Part shown: positions 7,431 to 17,999 of the stretch, piece by piece
How the letters are laid out: each line of letters starts with the position of its first letter
Numbering within the stretch: position 1 is the stretch's first letter
Source: Kribbella qitaiheensis
GTDB taxonomy: Bacteria > Actinomycetota > Actinomycetes > Propionibacteriales > Kribbellaceae
Assembly (NCBI RefSeq): GCF_014217565.1
Contig: NZ_CP043661.1
Span: forward strand, 248,001 to 312,000
Reading direction: 5' to 3'
Length of the DNA: 64,000 nucleotides
Notes under the pieces: generated by a model
What the model was told of the DNA's origin: nothing
The model's database searches: none
The model's input: the letters and a program-made list of their open reading frames with translations, nothing else
Position numbers and translations under genes: made by a program

Positions 7431-8258
7431 TCAGTTCGAGGCGATCCAGGGGTCCTCGGGCTTGCTGCCGGGGCTGAAGCCGTTCGACTCGGCCAGTGTG
7501 GCGGCTTCTCCAAGGCCGTGGCCGAGGGCTTCCGGGAGGTGGGCGTCGCTGCCGAAGGTCACGCGGCGGCCGCCTTCCTCCCGCCACCATTTGAGGATCG
7601 TCGGGTGGAGCGGGATCCGGGTGTTGATCTCCAGAACGCGCTCTCCGGCGGCCAGCGCGCTGAGGGCGTGGCGAAGTTCGTCCTCGAAATCGGTCGGCCT
7701 GAAGGCCTCGCTGCCGCCGGGCCAGGAGCGGACGGGATAGTCGACGTGGGTGAACACCTCGAAGGCATCCGAGCCTCTCACCATCCGCGGGATCTCCGCC
7801 AGGTACGCGCGGAAGACCTCGTCGGCAGGCCGGTGCGGAAACAGCTCCCAGGGCTCGGCGTACTCGTCACCGTCGAGCAGGCAGTGCAGCGAACCGATCA
7901 CCCGCTCGAAGGTGCCCTGGGCAAGGAGTCCGGCGACCTCGGTCACATGCAGGTGAGGCTGCCCGACCTCCATCCCGGTCAGGATCCGCAGCTCCGGGTA
8001 CTTCGCCCGGCAGCGCTCCACCGACTCCAGATATCCCGCGACATCGAGGACGGGCGCGTTCAGGATCCCGTCGGTGACCAGGTCCGCGAACTTCTCCGCG
8101 AGGAATCCGGCCCGGAACGGCGTGAAGTCCACATGCTCGGTGAACGAGACCGCCGGCAGCCCGAGCTCCATCGCCCGCGCGCAGGTTTCCTCCATCGCAC
8201 CTTGATTCGCGTCCCACGAGAACTGGCTGTGCACATGTCCGTCAGCAGGAAGTCCCAT
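7431..8258 (-). CDS. PHP-domain phosphoesterase (histidinol-phosphatase-like)
   Basis: 275-residue PHP-superfamily protein. Metal-binding motifs are clear: DGHVHSQFSWD (motif I), FTEHVD (motif II), GSLHC, EVFTHVDYP (motif III) and GSDAHLPEALG (motif IV). This matches HisK/HisJ-type histidinol-phosphate phosphatases, which release phosphate from L-histidinol phosphate; no other his genes are nearby, so it may act on another small phosphoester. Start ATG 8258. The gene is divergent from the ATPase gene at 8380. Confidence 0.82.
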   Translation of the reverse strand: MGLPADGHVHSQFSWDANQGAMEETCARAMELGLPAVSFTEHVDFTPFRAGFLAEKFADLVTDGILNAPVLDVAGYLESVERCRAKYPELRILTGMEVGQPHLHVTEVAGLLAQGTFERVIGSLHCLLDGDEYAEPWELFPHRPADEVFRAYLAEIPRMVRGSDAFEVFTHVDYPVRSWPGGSEAFRPTDFEDELRHALSALAAGERVLEINTRIPLHPTILKWWREEGGRRVTFGSDAHLPEALGHGLGEAATLAESNGFSPGSKPEDPWIASN

Positions 8259-8379
8259 CCGTCAGCTCCGGACCATCTGCCGCCGTCGCACCACATCTTG
8301 AAAGTCCACCTCGCCACAGTAATCCGGGCCGGAGGGCACCGCCCGGGTGATCGGGCAGCCACCCAGGCATACTCCTCGG

Positions 8380-11300
8380 GTGATCGACCACTTCGGTACC
8401 GCCGCGATTCGTGAACGAGTGCTGACCGCCTGGGCGGGCCGGACCGGTGCGGTTCCGGGAGGACGCGAACGCCGAGGAGGACCTCGCGCTCGGCGGCTAC
8501 CTCGACCGGGTGGTGATCGAGCTGGCCCAGAACGCAGCCGATGCCGCCGCCCGGGCGGGCGTGCCGGGGCGGGTGCACTTCTCCTTCCACGAGGGAACCT
8601 TGGTCGTCTCGAACACCGGTACGCCGTTGTCCGCCGAAGGAGTCGAGTCGCTCGCGACGTTGCGGGCGTCGGCCAAGCGCGACGATGCGGATGCCAGCGT
8701 CGGCCGGTTCGGGGTCGGGTTCTCGGCGGTGCTCGCGGTGACAGACGAGCCGGTGATCCTGTCGCGGACCGGTGGCGTCCGGTTCTCGCGCGCGGACAGT
8801 GCTGCTGCGGTCGCCGAGGCGGGCGTAGGGTCGCCGGGACTGGTGGACGAAGTACGGCGTCGTGATGGTCAGGTGCCCGTACTCCGGCTGCCGTTCGAGG
8901 CCGACGGAGAACCTCCCGAGGGCTACGACACCGCAGTGATCTTGCCGCTGCGGGACGAAGCCGCGGCCGAGCTCGTACGACGGTTGCTCGGCGAGGCTGA
9001 TGACGCCTTGCTGCTGGCGCTCCCCGGCCTGGAGCGGATCGAGATCGATCTCGATGGGGCGGTGCGGGTGCTCGCCGACGCCGAGTCGCGGTGGTACGTG
9101 CGGCGGGCCGGCGGGAGCTTCGACGAGAACGACAGAGAGCGCTTGCTCGCGGATCGGCCGACCGAGGAGCGCTGGCGGCCGCACTGGTCCGTGCTCTGGG
9201 CGTTGCCGCGTGATCCGCTGGGGGAGGTGCCTTCGGTGGTGCACGCCCCGACGCCTACTGACGAGCCGTTGTCCCTACCGGCGTTGCTGTTGGCAACCTT
9301 TCCGCTCGATCCCTCCCGGCGGCATGTTGCCGCGGGGCCGTTGACCGATCGACTCGTTCACGAAGCGGCGACGGCGTACGCCGAACTGCTGCGGATCCGT
9401 GCTGAGGAAGACGCCAACGTGCTGCCGTTGGTGCCCGTCGGGCTGGCGGCCGGCGGGCTCGACCGTGCGCTGCGAGAGGCGATTCTGGCCGCCCTGCCGA
9501 CGACTCCGTTGGTCCGCTCGGTCGAAGACGGATCGCTGCTGCGGCCGGGCGACGGGGTGGCTATCGACGGCTCGGACGACGCGTTCAACTCTGTCATGGC
9601 TCCGCTCGTGCCGGGTCTGATCGCCTCTCCCCGTCAGGATCGGACCGCACTGGATGCGCTCGGCGTCCGGCGGCTCGAACTCGCCGACCTGGTCGACCAA
9701 CTCGGTTCGGTGGCCGAGACGCAATCGCCGGAGTGGTGGCGGGAAATCTATGGAGCGCTCTCCGAGATGGTGACGGACGCGTTGCTGCGCGAGTCTCTCG
9801 GGACTCTGCCGGTTCCGCTGGCGGACGGTCGGCTTGTTCGTGGCGTCCGTGGCCTGCTCCTGCCCGGCCACGAGTTGGCGGCCGACGTACTGGCTGTCTT
9901 CGGCGAGTACGGCGTACGAGTGGTGCATCCGGACGCCGTACACGGAACGCTGGAACGGCTGGGAGCGCTCTCCACGACGCCGCGCGCGTTGCTGGAGGAC
10001 AGCGCCGTACGAGTTGCGGTCGAGCATTCCGGTGAGGCCGATGATCCCGAGGTCATCGCCAACGCCGTACTGACCGTGGTTGCCGCCGACGCGTCCCAGG
10101 CAGAAGGTCTGTGGTGGCTGTCCGACCTCGTACTGCGAGACGCCGACGGCGAGCTGGTCCCCGCGAACGCACTGGTGATTCCGGGATCGCCCGCGGCGTC
10201 CGTGCTCGATGACGAAGAGGTCGCGCCGATCTCTACCGAGATTGTTGATCGCTTCGGAATCCCTGCCCTCGAAGCGATCGGCGTACTCAACTCACTCGGG
10301 ATCGTGGCTGCTTCGGACGTCGCCCTCGATGACCTGCCCGAGGCACTGGCCGACCTGGACGGGATCGAGGACTGGGCGTACGACGTCGCGCCCGGCGGCT
10401 CGAGGTTCGGGGCGACGGTGGGGGAGCTGGCCGCGATCCGCGACCTCGACTGGGTCGTGGACGACGCCTGGCCCGAGGTCCTCGAGTTGATCGGCGCGTC
10501 GCCCGAGCTCCGGCGAGCCTTGGTGGAAACGGTCCGGGTGGTTGGTCCGGACGACCGGCCCGCCGGCGGACCGTCGTACTCGGCCTGGTGGATCCGGGAA
10601 CACCTTCTCCTCCCCGACGGCGAACCGCTGGCCGGGCGAGCGGATCCTGACGCTGATCCGGTGCTCGCGGCGTACCTGGACGAGGCACCCGACTGGACGG
10701 CACGGTTGGATCCCGAGATCCGGACCGCGATCGGCCTGGTCCGCGAGGTCGGCGATCTCGAGGCCGACGGCGTCGCGCAAATCCTTACCCGGATGGCGGA
10801 TCCCGCCCGAGAGATCACAGAGAGCGCGCTCCTACGACTCTGGAACCACCTCGGCCAACTCACGGTCTACGCCCCGGACCCCCCGACCGAGATCCGAGTC
10901 CTCACCGGCGAAAGCGCCCGCCCAACCACTGCGGAACAGCGCGACGAGTCGGTCGGTGGCGGTGCCAGTACTGCGATCGTCGCCGCCGGCGAGGCCGTCG
11001 TCGCGGACGCACCGATGTGGCTGCAGCGCACAGACCTCGGTGGTTTCGTCGTGGCCCGGGGTGTAGTGGCAGACGGCCTGGGTGATCTGCTCGACCTCCC
11101 GATGGCACAAGAAGTTGCCGAGGGCAAGATCGACGCCCCGGGAACAGCGGCCGACGTACCGGCGATCGTTCGCGAACTCGTGCCGCGGACGCCTGAACTT
11201 TGGTGGGAACACGAGGAGCTCACCGTCGACGGCGTCGAGGTCTCCTGGTGGGTCAGCGAAGACGGCGAACCACATGCCGCAACGTTCGACGGCCTGGCGA

Positions 11301-11431
11301 AGGCTCTCGCCTGGGCCTCCGGTCGCTGGGACCAACGACACGTCATCCTCGCCATCCTCAGCGACCCGCCCCGCGCCTCCGAACTCCTCGTCGACGCAGC
11401 CTTCGACCGCGGCACCGACAGCACCGAGTAG
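8380..11431 (+). CDS. Large sacsin/HSP90-like GHKL ATPase protein, frameshifted near its N-terminus
   Basis: Corrected length about 1016 residues. The GHKL ATP-binding fold is at the N-terminus: VIELAQNAADAAARAG (helix with the catalytic Glu and Asn of the N box), a G1-like VSNTGTPLS loop, and the lid GRFGVGFSAVLAVTDEP. The rest is long alpha/beta sequence without a recognised catalytic motif, as in sacsin-type proteins. GTG 8380 has CATACT 6 nt upstream and encodes VIDHFGTAAIRERVLTAWA, which joins the downstream frame (VRFREDANAEEDLALGGY, from 8447) only if one G is removed from the GGG at 8436-8438. If the shift is real, translation would have to restart at GTG 8447, which lacks a ribosome binding site. 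Function unknown; a chaperone-like or stress role is a guess. Confidence 0.75.
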
Positions 11432-11588
11432 CACCGATCGGTCTCCTCGGTGCCTGGACCTTTACAGGGCCGGATGCACACGAGACTCTCGGAGCACCAG
11501 CCGGCGAGTCCGGCCTTCGGAGCCAGACCCAGAAGATCACCACCGATGAAGCGCGGCCGACGATCCCGGTACCGAGGGCGGCCGGATC

Positions 11589-11860
11589 ATGGCACCGGCC
11601 CTGATGGAAGGCGATCTGAGCTTGGCCGACCTGCCTCGGTGCTGAAGGGGATCGCCACTTCCGCATCGGCGTTCGAGCAGTTCCACGCGCCCGCTGTCGC
11701 CAGCCTGATGGTGTCGTCGCTCAGCCCGGCCGAGCGCGACGAACTCGCCGCCCCGCTGCAGAACCCGGACCTCAGCCGCAATTGGAGCACCGACACGAGC
11801 CGGTCGTCGCTCGTCCAGACCATCCTCGACCGCCTCCAGAGCCTCCGCACAGACGGCTGA
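11589..11860 (+). pseudogene. Short frameshifted ORF downstream of the ATPase gene
   Basis: Removing a one-base defect joins MAPALMEGDLSLADLPR (11589-11639) to VLKGIATSASAFEQFHAPAV and on to 11860, giving about 90 residues. The shift lies at CTCGG at 11636-11640, where one extra G would restore the frame. No family is recognised; the pattern (alpha-helical, LSPAERDELAAPLQ) suggests the C-terminal part of a larger protein. It may be a small partner of the ATPase or a relic. Confidence 0.35.
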
Positions 11861-12053
11861 TTCGTCTGGTTGTTTGGCGGGCAGAGCTCGCCTTTGTCGG
11901 CCTCATTGCCCAGGTGCCAGTAACGCCGTGTTGTCTGTTTGCCGTCAGGCACCTCCACCGCTGAGCTTTGTTGTGTTTTCCCTTGTAAAATTGGGGAAAC
12001 AGGGTTGCCTGCCGATTTGTAGCGGAGGTCATCCGGTGCGTAGAGTCGAACAC

Positions 12054-14125
12054 ATGTTCGACTCGAATCTGGATGATCTCAGTGCGAAGGCGACGCTTGC
12101 TGCGGCGGCGCGTTTGCAGGAGGAGCGCACCCGGATCGATGTCGATTTGATCGAGCATGCGCAGCATTTCGCTGATCTTCATCCTGACCCTGCTGTGATT
12201 CCCGGTCATGTCGAGGCGCCGCCTGGTGGTGAGCGGGGCAAGGTGTACGGCGGTCAGGGGTGTCCGGGGGTGGCGGAGTTCGCGCCGGCCGAGTTTGGTG
12301 CGGTGACCGGTCGTAGCAAGGTGTCGGCCGCGTTGTTCATCGGGCAGGCTCTGGCGTTGCGGCACCGGCTGCCGTTGACGTGGGCGCAGGTCAGGGCTGG
12401 TCATGGTGAGGCGTGGAAGGCGTTGCAGATCGCCAAGGCCTGTACAGGGTTGCCCGAGGAGGGTGCGGCGATTGTTGACGAGCGGGTCGCGGACATCTTC
12501 GACGGGTTGACGCCACTGCGCCTGGCCAACATCGTCAAGGCCGTCTTCTGGCAGGTCGACCCGGTCGGGGCCCGGGCCGAGGCGGAGCGGAGGGCCCGTG
12601 AGCGGGGTGTGTGGCCCGGCCGGACCGACGAGCACGGCACCACGATGTTGTCGTCCGGGCGTCGACTGGTGACGTGATCCGTTTCAACGCGACCGTCCGC
12701 GAGGTCGCTGGCGCTCTGGCCGCTCTCGGTGACACCGACCCGTTGAACCAGCGCCGCGCGAAGGCGATCGGCATCCTCGCCGACCCCGCCTTCGCCCACC
12801 AACTCCTCCAGGTAGCCCAGCACCTCACCAACGCCGGCCCCGCCGGCCCTTCCACTGCTCCCGAGCAGGCGACTGCAACGGGGCTCGAGACCGTGCCCGA
12901 GCCCGCGACCGCACCCGAGTCGGAACCCGCGCCCGAGCCCGCGACCGCACCCGAGTCGGAACCCGCGCCCGAGCCCGCGACCGCACCCGAGTCGGAACCC
13001 GCGCCCGAGCCGGAATCCGAGTCCGCGATTGCAATCGCAACGGCGACGGCGTCCGCGACGGACTCCGCGGCCCCGACCGTGCCCGAGGCGGCGACGGTGT
13101 CCGGATTCGGATTCGGATTCGGATTCGAGTCCGGGTTCGCGGTTGCAACCGCGACGGCCACGGACCCCGCGACGGTGTCCGAGTCCGAGACCGCGGTGGG
13201 CGCCGACATCGCCAGTGATTCGGCAGTCGCTAGGCACAAGGACTGGGATTGGGGTATCGGTGAAGAGCCCGATGCCGATGCCGACCGGGATTCGCCGCAT
13301 CCCAGCATCGCCGGTCATCCGCTCGATGACTGGACACCGGCCGCTGCCCTTGTGCCTCAGCCGCTTGGCCCTGTCCGTGCGTTGAGCCCACTGCCCGGTC
13401 CAGTGCCAGGTCCCGGTCCACGGACCGGTGCTCCGCCCGACCCGGGCTTGGATTCTGGTCTCGATCTGGGTGCTGGGCTCGGAGACGAACCGGACCAGGC
13501 TGCCAAGCCTGGCCCGGGGATGGGTGCCGCCGCGCGCCGGGAACTCGCGGGGAAGTTGGCGGCGATCAAGCAGGCCGCCTATCGCGACGGCATCGGCTCC
13601 ACCGGCCGGCGTGGGCCGGCCCGGACGTTGTTGTACGCGCACATCGCCGACGCGACCCTGCTCGCCGATGAAGGAGTCGCCCGCGTTGAAGGGTTCGGGC
13701 CGGTGTCTGTGGCACGGCTTGGTGAGCTGCTTGGGCATGACCAGGTCGTGGTGCAGCCGGTGATCGACCTCAACGACGACACCGTCAGCGCCGACGCCTA
13801 CGAGATCCCGCACCGGATCCGGGAGCGCGTGAAGCTGACCCATCCGGTTGAGTTGTTCCCGTACGGGTCCGCCGAGACCGGGATCAACACCGATCTCGAC
13901 CACATCAAGCCCTACCGCAAGGACGGACCGCCGAAGCAGACGAACACAGCCAACCTGGCGCCGCTGGGGCGGCTGAGCCATCGGATCAAGACGCATGGAG
14001 GCTGGACTGCCACGCGCCTTGACGCCGACACCATGGAATGGATCACCCGGTACGGGTTCAGGCTCCACGTCACCCACCGCGGCACCACCGCATCCGGCCA
14101 CCAGACGAATTCGCCTGAGCGCTAA
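12054..14125 (+). CDS. DUF222-HNH endonuclease-type protein, frameshifted
   Basis: Corrected length about 690 residues. Residues 1-215 form the alpha-helical DUF222-type domain (MFDSNLDDLSAKATLAAAAR onward, GRSKVSAALFIGQALALRHR). A long low-complexity Pro/Glu/Ala/Gly middle follows. The C-terminus carries an HNH nuclease motif: TDLDHIKPYRKDGPP, then NTANLAPLGRLSH. The frame shifts near 12641-12643, where one additional C would join RTDEHGTT to VVVRASTGDVIRFNATVR. ATG 12054 has TAGAGT 7 nt upstream, a leaderless start. DUF222-HNH genes are a multicopy family in actinomycetes, often linked to mobile elements; recombination between copies may explain the relics nearby. Nuclease activity is inferred from the motif. 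Confidence 0.75.
12899..13006. repeat. Three 36-bp tandem repeats in the HNH gene
   Basis: Three identical 36-bp units (12899-12934, 12935-12970, 12971-13006) encode the dodecapeptide EPATAPESEPAP three times. A hexanucleotide GGATTC array near 13105-13125 (Gly-Phe repeats) follows. Both lie in the linker between DUF222 and HNH domains. Confidence 0.85.
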
Positions 14126-14129
14126 GGCG

Positions 14130-14393
14130 ACCTGCCAGGCCCTGCCATTGTGGTTGGCAGCCCACAGTCGCGACGCGTTCATGCCTCTTGCGGGCGAGAA
14201 ACGCAGTGACGGAGAGCTCGGCGCGCAGCGGCAGACCGTCGCGGAGTTGCTCTCCAGCCTCAGCAACGGTCGTGAAACCGAAGCGGGCCAGGAGATACGC
14301 GCGCAACGCCCACGTCTTCCGCCTCCGCGGCACCCGGGCCGGCCCCTGACCCGGCTCGATCACCGGCGGCCCCATCAGCCGGATGCTCGTCAT
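14130..14393 (-). pseudogene. Relic of a BTAD/SARP-type regulator N-terminus
   Basis: From ATG 14393 the frame reads MTSIRLMGPPVIE and then RRRKTWALRAYLLAR, which resembles the winged-helix start of BTAD-containing activators (RLMGPP...GRKTWALLAYLLL). Similarity is lost after about 45 residues and no activation domain follows. It directly abuts the methyltransferase relic. Assignment rests on pattern recall and is tentative. Confidence 0.35.
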
Positions 14394-14394
14394 C

Positions 14395-14786
14395 GCCCCC
14401 CTCCCCGAGGTACTCGGCATGCGCCGCCAGCGTCTGGTCGGCGCCGTCGTCGACTGCAGCGGTACGTCGGCGAGCTGGGCCGCGAACTGGGCGCGATCTT
14501 CCTCGGAGAGCGTTCCCGTGAGTTTGGTGATCGGTCCGTAGAACTGCCCGAACCGCTCGGAGAAGTGCTCCGCGGAGCGGCACCGGAAGACGAAGTCACG
14601 CTTCGTCAGCGTCACCCACTCGACCGGTCCCCGAACAGCTCGGCGAGATGCTCCTCGGTACCCCACAAGGTGCCCGGCCGGACACCCGCGGGTGGCGGCG
14701 CCCACTTCGAGACCGTCTCGAACACCTGCCCGACCGGCCCGCTGCTTGTCCTTGATCGCCTCGAAATCCACAGCCGTACTCGTCAT
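14395..14786 (-). pseudogene. Class I SAM-dependent methyltransferase relic with the core deleted
   Basis: The family's N-terminus (MTSTAVDFEAIKDKQ, from ATG 14786) is joined almost directly to its C-terminal third. In a second frame one reads VGQVFETVSKWAPPPAG, then TLWGTEEHLAELFGD, and after another shift VEWVTLTKRDFVFRCRSAEH followed by SERFGQFYGPITKLTGTLSE. About 150 residues with the SAM-binding motifs are absent, and at least two frame changes remain. The gene cannot make a functional enzyme. It lies upstream (same strand) of the BTAD relic. Confidence 0.55.
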
Positions 14787-14984
14787 GCGACTTCCCCCAA
14801 TGAAGAACCCAGTCTGGTCACCGCCCTCGCGGCGTAGCCAAAAACCTCCTGCACACCGTGTGACGAGGCGGGTGAGAGCTCAGGCGGGCCGCCAACTACG
14901 GAGCGCGAACCATCGTTGTCAGTGGTTGGTGTTTGCACTGATCAGCACGGTGAGTACTTCCGTTGCAGCGTTAGAGCCAGAGCC

Positions 14985-15013
14985 TTGCCAACGTTGTCAT
15001 CGGTATTTATAGT
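14985..15013 (+). promoter_or_regulatory. Sigma70-type promoter of the ABC operon
   Basis: -35 TTGCCA at 14985-14990, 17-nt spacer, -10 TATAGT at 15008-15013. Transcription would start near 15020, about 55 nt before the favoured GTG start at 15076, although ATG 15022 could serve as a leaderless start. Confidence 0.6.
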
Positions 15014-15075
15014 CCGAGGAAATGTTTCCAGAACGTAACCGCCGGATGACAGCTGGTGAGCTGAAGGGAACCATC

Positions 15076-16908
15076 GTGAACGATGCGCCGCGCCCGCAAT
15101 TCGAAGACGTAACAGACGTCCTCCGCCATCAGGTCACCCGCCGGACCGCGATCGGAGGCGGTGCCGCCGCTCTGACCGCCTTCCTGGCCGCGTGTTCAGG
15201 CAAGGGGTCGTACTCCGACAAGCCGGCCAACAAGCCCGCCGCGACCAAGTCGGTCCAGATCGGCAAGGCGAACATTCCGACGCCGCGCGACCAGACGGTG
15301 ACTATCGCCCAGGTGGAGTACACGGTCTTCAACAGCTGGAACCCGTTCATCCCGAACGGCATGGCGCACGCCGCCGGCCTGGAGACGCTCGCGCAGGAGC
15401 CGATGTTCCTGCTCAACCTGGCGACCGGCGAGCTGGTCAACTGGCTCTGCACCGGCTACAAGTACAACGACTCGTTCACGGAGCTGACGTTCAACTTCGA
15501 TCCGAAGGCCAAGTGGAGCGACGGGCAACCGCTCACCTCGGCCGACTTCAAGTTCACCGTCGAACTGCTGCGGGACCGCAAGGATCTCCTCGGCGGCGGT
15601 GGCGACCTGTCCGAGTTCGTGAAGACAGTCGAGACCCCGGACCCGCAGACCGCCGTGATCAAGATGACGAAGGCCACCCCACGGCTGCACTACGGGTTCA
15701 TCGCGGCCATCGCCGGCCCGCAGTACTCGGTCATGCCAGAGCATGTCTGGAAGGGTCAGGACCCGACGAAGTACCGGGCGAATCCGCCGATCGCGAGCGG
15801 TCCCTACGTGCTGAAGCAGGCGATCCAGAGCCAGAAGATGTTCGTCTGGGAACGGAATCCGGACTACTGGAACAAAGACAAGCTCGACCCGGCGCCGAAG
15901 TACGTGATCTTCCAGAGCACCGCCAAGCAGTTGGACTCGGCGTCGCTGGCGTTCGAGCGGGCCGAGTTCGACGTCGGCTCGATCGACGAGCAGCACGCCA
16001 AGCAACTGCGCAACACCGGCTACCCGAGCCTGGTCACCACCCAGTTCCACGACCCGAACCCGCGGGTCTTCTGGCTGAACAACGATCCGGCCCGCGGCGT
16101 GATGGCCGAGGCGAAGATGCACTGGGCGATCAACTACCTGATCGACCGGGAGAAGATCGGCAACAACATCTGGCCGGTCAAGGTGCCGCCCGCGCAGTAC
16201 CTGTGGGCGGACTATCCGAGCAACGACAAGTGGAAGAACGACGAGCTGGCCGCGAAGTACAAGTTCGAGTTCGCGCCGGACAAGGCCGTCAAGCTGCTCG
16301 ACGAGATCGCGCCCAAGGGCGCCGGCGGCAAGCGGATGTACCAGGGCAAGGCGATCAGCCTGGAGATGATCACGCCGTCGCCGGTCGACGGGCAGGAGTA
16401 CGCGATCGGGAACCTGCTGAAGACCGAGCTGAACAAGGCCGGCGTGCCGACCACACTGCGCAGCCTGAGCGGTTCGGTGCATGACGAGAAGTTCCAGCGC
16501 GGTGAGTACGACATCGACTCCCAATGGGCCGGTGCGGCCTTCGATCCCGAGCAGATGTACACCGACTGGGAGAGCAGCAAGGCCAAGAAGGTCGGCGTCA
16601 ACGCCGTCGACAAGAACAAGTCGCGGTTCCGGGACCCGAAGATGGACGAGCTGTCGGCGAAGCTCGCCCAGCTCGACCCGACCAGCGCCGAGGCCAAGCC
16701 GCTGCTGGATCAGGCCCTGGAGATCTACTTCCAGAAGCTGCCATTGATCCCGACCATCCAGACCGGCTACCCGTCGTACTTCAACACCACCTTCTGGACC
16801 GGCTGGCCGACCGACGACGACCTGTACCAGGTCCCGCTGAACTGGTGGCCGCACTTCGTCTTCGTTCTCGGCAAGCTGAAAGCCACCGGACAGAAGGGCC
16901 CGGCGTGA
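15076..16908 (+). CDS. ABC transporter substrate-binding lipoprotein, SBP family 5
   Basis: Extracytoplasmic receptor of 610 residues. GTG 15076 is chosen because AAGGGA lies about 7 nt upstream; ATG 15022 would add 18 residues. A Tat-like motif (VTRRTAIGGG) precedes a lipobox AFLAAC with Cys40, so it is likely a lipid-anchored protein. The body matches SBP_bac_5: DPKAKWSDGQPLTSADFKFT, IASGPYVLKQ and WERNPDYW. Members bind peptides, oligosaccharides, nickel or opines. With no ligand gene nearby, peptide or oligosaccharide is the best guess. It is the first gene of a tightly overlapping five-gene operon. Confidence 0.9.
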   Translation: MNDAPRPQFEDVTDVLRHQVTRRTAIGGGAAALTAFLAACSGKGSYSDKPANKPAATKSVQIGKANIPTPRDQTVTIAQVEYTVFNSWNPFIPNGMAHAAGLETLAQEPMFLLNLATGELVNWLCTGYKYNDSFTELTFNFDPKAKWSDGQPLTSADFKFTVELLRDRKDLLGGGGDLSEFVKTVETPDPQTAVIKMTKATPRLHYGFIAAIAGPQYSVMPEHVWKGQDPTKYRANPPIASGPYVLKQAIQSQKMFVWERNPDYWNKDKLDPAPKYVIFQSTAKQLDSASLAFERAEFDVGSIDEQHAKQLRNTGYPSLVTTQFHDPNPRVFWLNNDPARGVMAEAKMHWAINYLIDREKIGNNIWPVKVPPAQYLWADYPSNDKWKNDELAAKYKFEFAPDKAVKLLDEIAPKGAGGKRMYQGKAISLEMITPSPVDGQEYAIGNLLKTELNKAGVPTTLRSLSGSVHDEKFQRGEYDIDSQWAGAAFDPEQMYTDWESSKAKKVGVNAVDKNKSRFRDPKMDELSAKLAQLDPTSAEAKPLLDQALEIYFQKLPLIPTIQTGYPSYFNTTFWTGWPTDDDLYQVPLNWWPHFVFVLGKLKATGQKGPA

Positions 16909-17999
16909 CCGCGACGGCCCCGCCAGCCGAGGCCGTCGAAATCACCGCCAAGAGCGCAGCCCGTAGTGGGCTGCGCGCCTGGCTGTCGCGGCATCCGCTG
17001 GCGGCGTACGCCTTGCGCCGGTTCGGGTTGTACCTGGTCGAGTTGTGGGGCGCGCTGACCGTCGCGTTCTTCTTCTTCCGGCTGATCCCCGGTGACCCGG
17101 TCCGGACGCTGATCCAGACCCTGCAACAGAACTACATCTACAACCAGCAGGCCAGCACCGAGGTGATCGCCCGGTACCAGCACGAGTTCGGGCTCGACGG
17201 CAACATCTTCACCCAGTACCTGAAGTACATGAACAAACTGATCCTGCACGGGGATCTCGGGCCGTCGCTGATCAACTACCCGACCCCCGCGCAGAACGTG
17301 ATCCTGCATTCGTTGCCCTGGACAATCGGTTTGCTGGGCATCTCGGCGGTACTGGCCTGGGTGCTCGGGATCATCATCGGCGCGGTCGCCGGCTGGCGGC
17401 GCGGGAAGGCCGGGTCGGCGATCATCACGAACCTGTCGATCGCGCTCTCGCACGTTCCGTTCTTCTTCGTCGCGCTGATCCTGGTCTACATCTTCGCGTA
17501 CACCCTCGGGATGCTGCCCGCGCGATCGGCGTACGACTCGAACATCAGTCCGGGCCTCAGCCTCGACTTCATCGGCAGCGTGCTGAAGTACGGGTTATTG
17601 CCGGGCCTGTCGATCGTGGTGATCGGCGCCTTCGGCTGGATCCTGTCGACGCGGATGCTGATGGTCCCGGTGCTCGGCGAGGACTACCTCACGTACGCCG
17701 AGGCGAAGGGCCTGAAGCCATGGCGGATCCTCACCCGCTACGCGTTGCGGAACTGCTACCTGCCGCAGGTGACCGCCTTCGGGATCTCGCTCGGCTTCAT
17801 CTTCAACGGCAACGTGCTGGTCGAGCAACTGTTCAACTACCCGGGACTCGGGACCACTCTGGTCACCGCGATCCAGCAGTTGGACTTCAACACGATCCTC
17901 GGTGTGACGGACATGGCGATCTTCTCGGTGCTGACCGCCGTACTTCTCCTGGACCTCCTCCTGCCCCTGCTCGACCCACGCGTCAAGTACTGGAAGTGA
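16905..17999 (+). CDS. ABC transporter permease (OppB/DppB type)
   Basis: Inner-membrane permease of 364 residues. GTG 16905 overlaps the upstream stop (GTGA). Features are the conserved N-terminal FFFRLIPGDPVRTLI, five or six membrane helices, the loop contacting the ATPase (EDYLTYAEAKGLKPWRILTR, the EAA motif), and the ending FSVLTAVLLLDLLLPLLDPR. It should pair with the second permease and the two ATPases that follow. Confidence 0.9.
   Translation: MTATAPPAEAVEITAKSAARSGLRAWLSRHPLAAYALRRFGLYLVELWGALTVAFFFFRLIPGDPVRTLIQTLQQNYIYNQQASTEVIARYQHEFGLDGNIFTQYLKYMNKLILHGDLGPSLINYPTPAQNVILHSLPWTIGLLGISAVLAWVLGIIIGAVAGWRRGKAGSAIITNLSIALSHVPFFFVALILVYIFAYTLGMLPARSAYDSNISPGLSLDFIGSVLKYGLLPGLSIVVIGAFGWILSTRMLMVPVLGEDYLTYAEAKGLKPWRILTRYALRNCYLPQVTAFGISLGFIFNGNVLVEQLFNYPGLGTTLVTAIQQLDFNTILGVTDMAIFSVLTAVLLLDLLLPLLDPRVKYWK

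Noticed and set aside
9753..9762. GAGCGCTCTC-like half palindrome as a further LacI operator
   Set aside because: It lies inside the ATPase coding sequence and is imperfect; similar coding coincidences occur near 19271 and 41583.
12636..12660. Programmed frameshift in the HNH gene
   Set aside because: No slippery heptamer or stimulatory structure is evident and similar one-base defects occur in six other genes.
13029..13385. Arg/Pro-rich frames over the HNH linker
   Set aside because: They are alternative-frame readings of the GC-rich repeats in the HNH gene.
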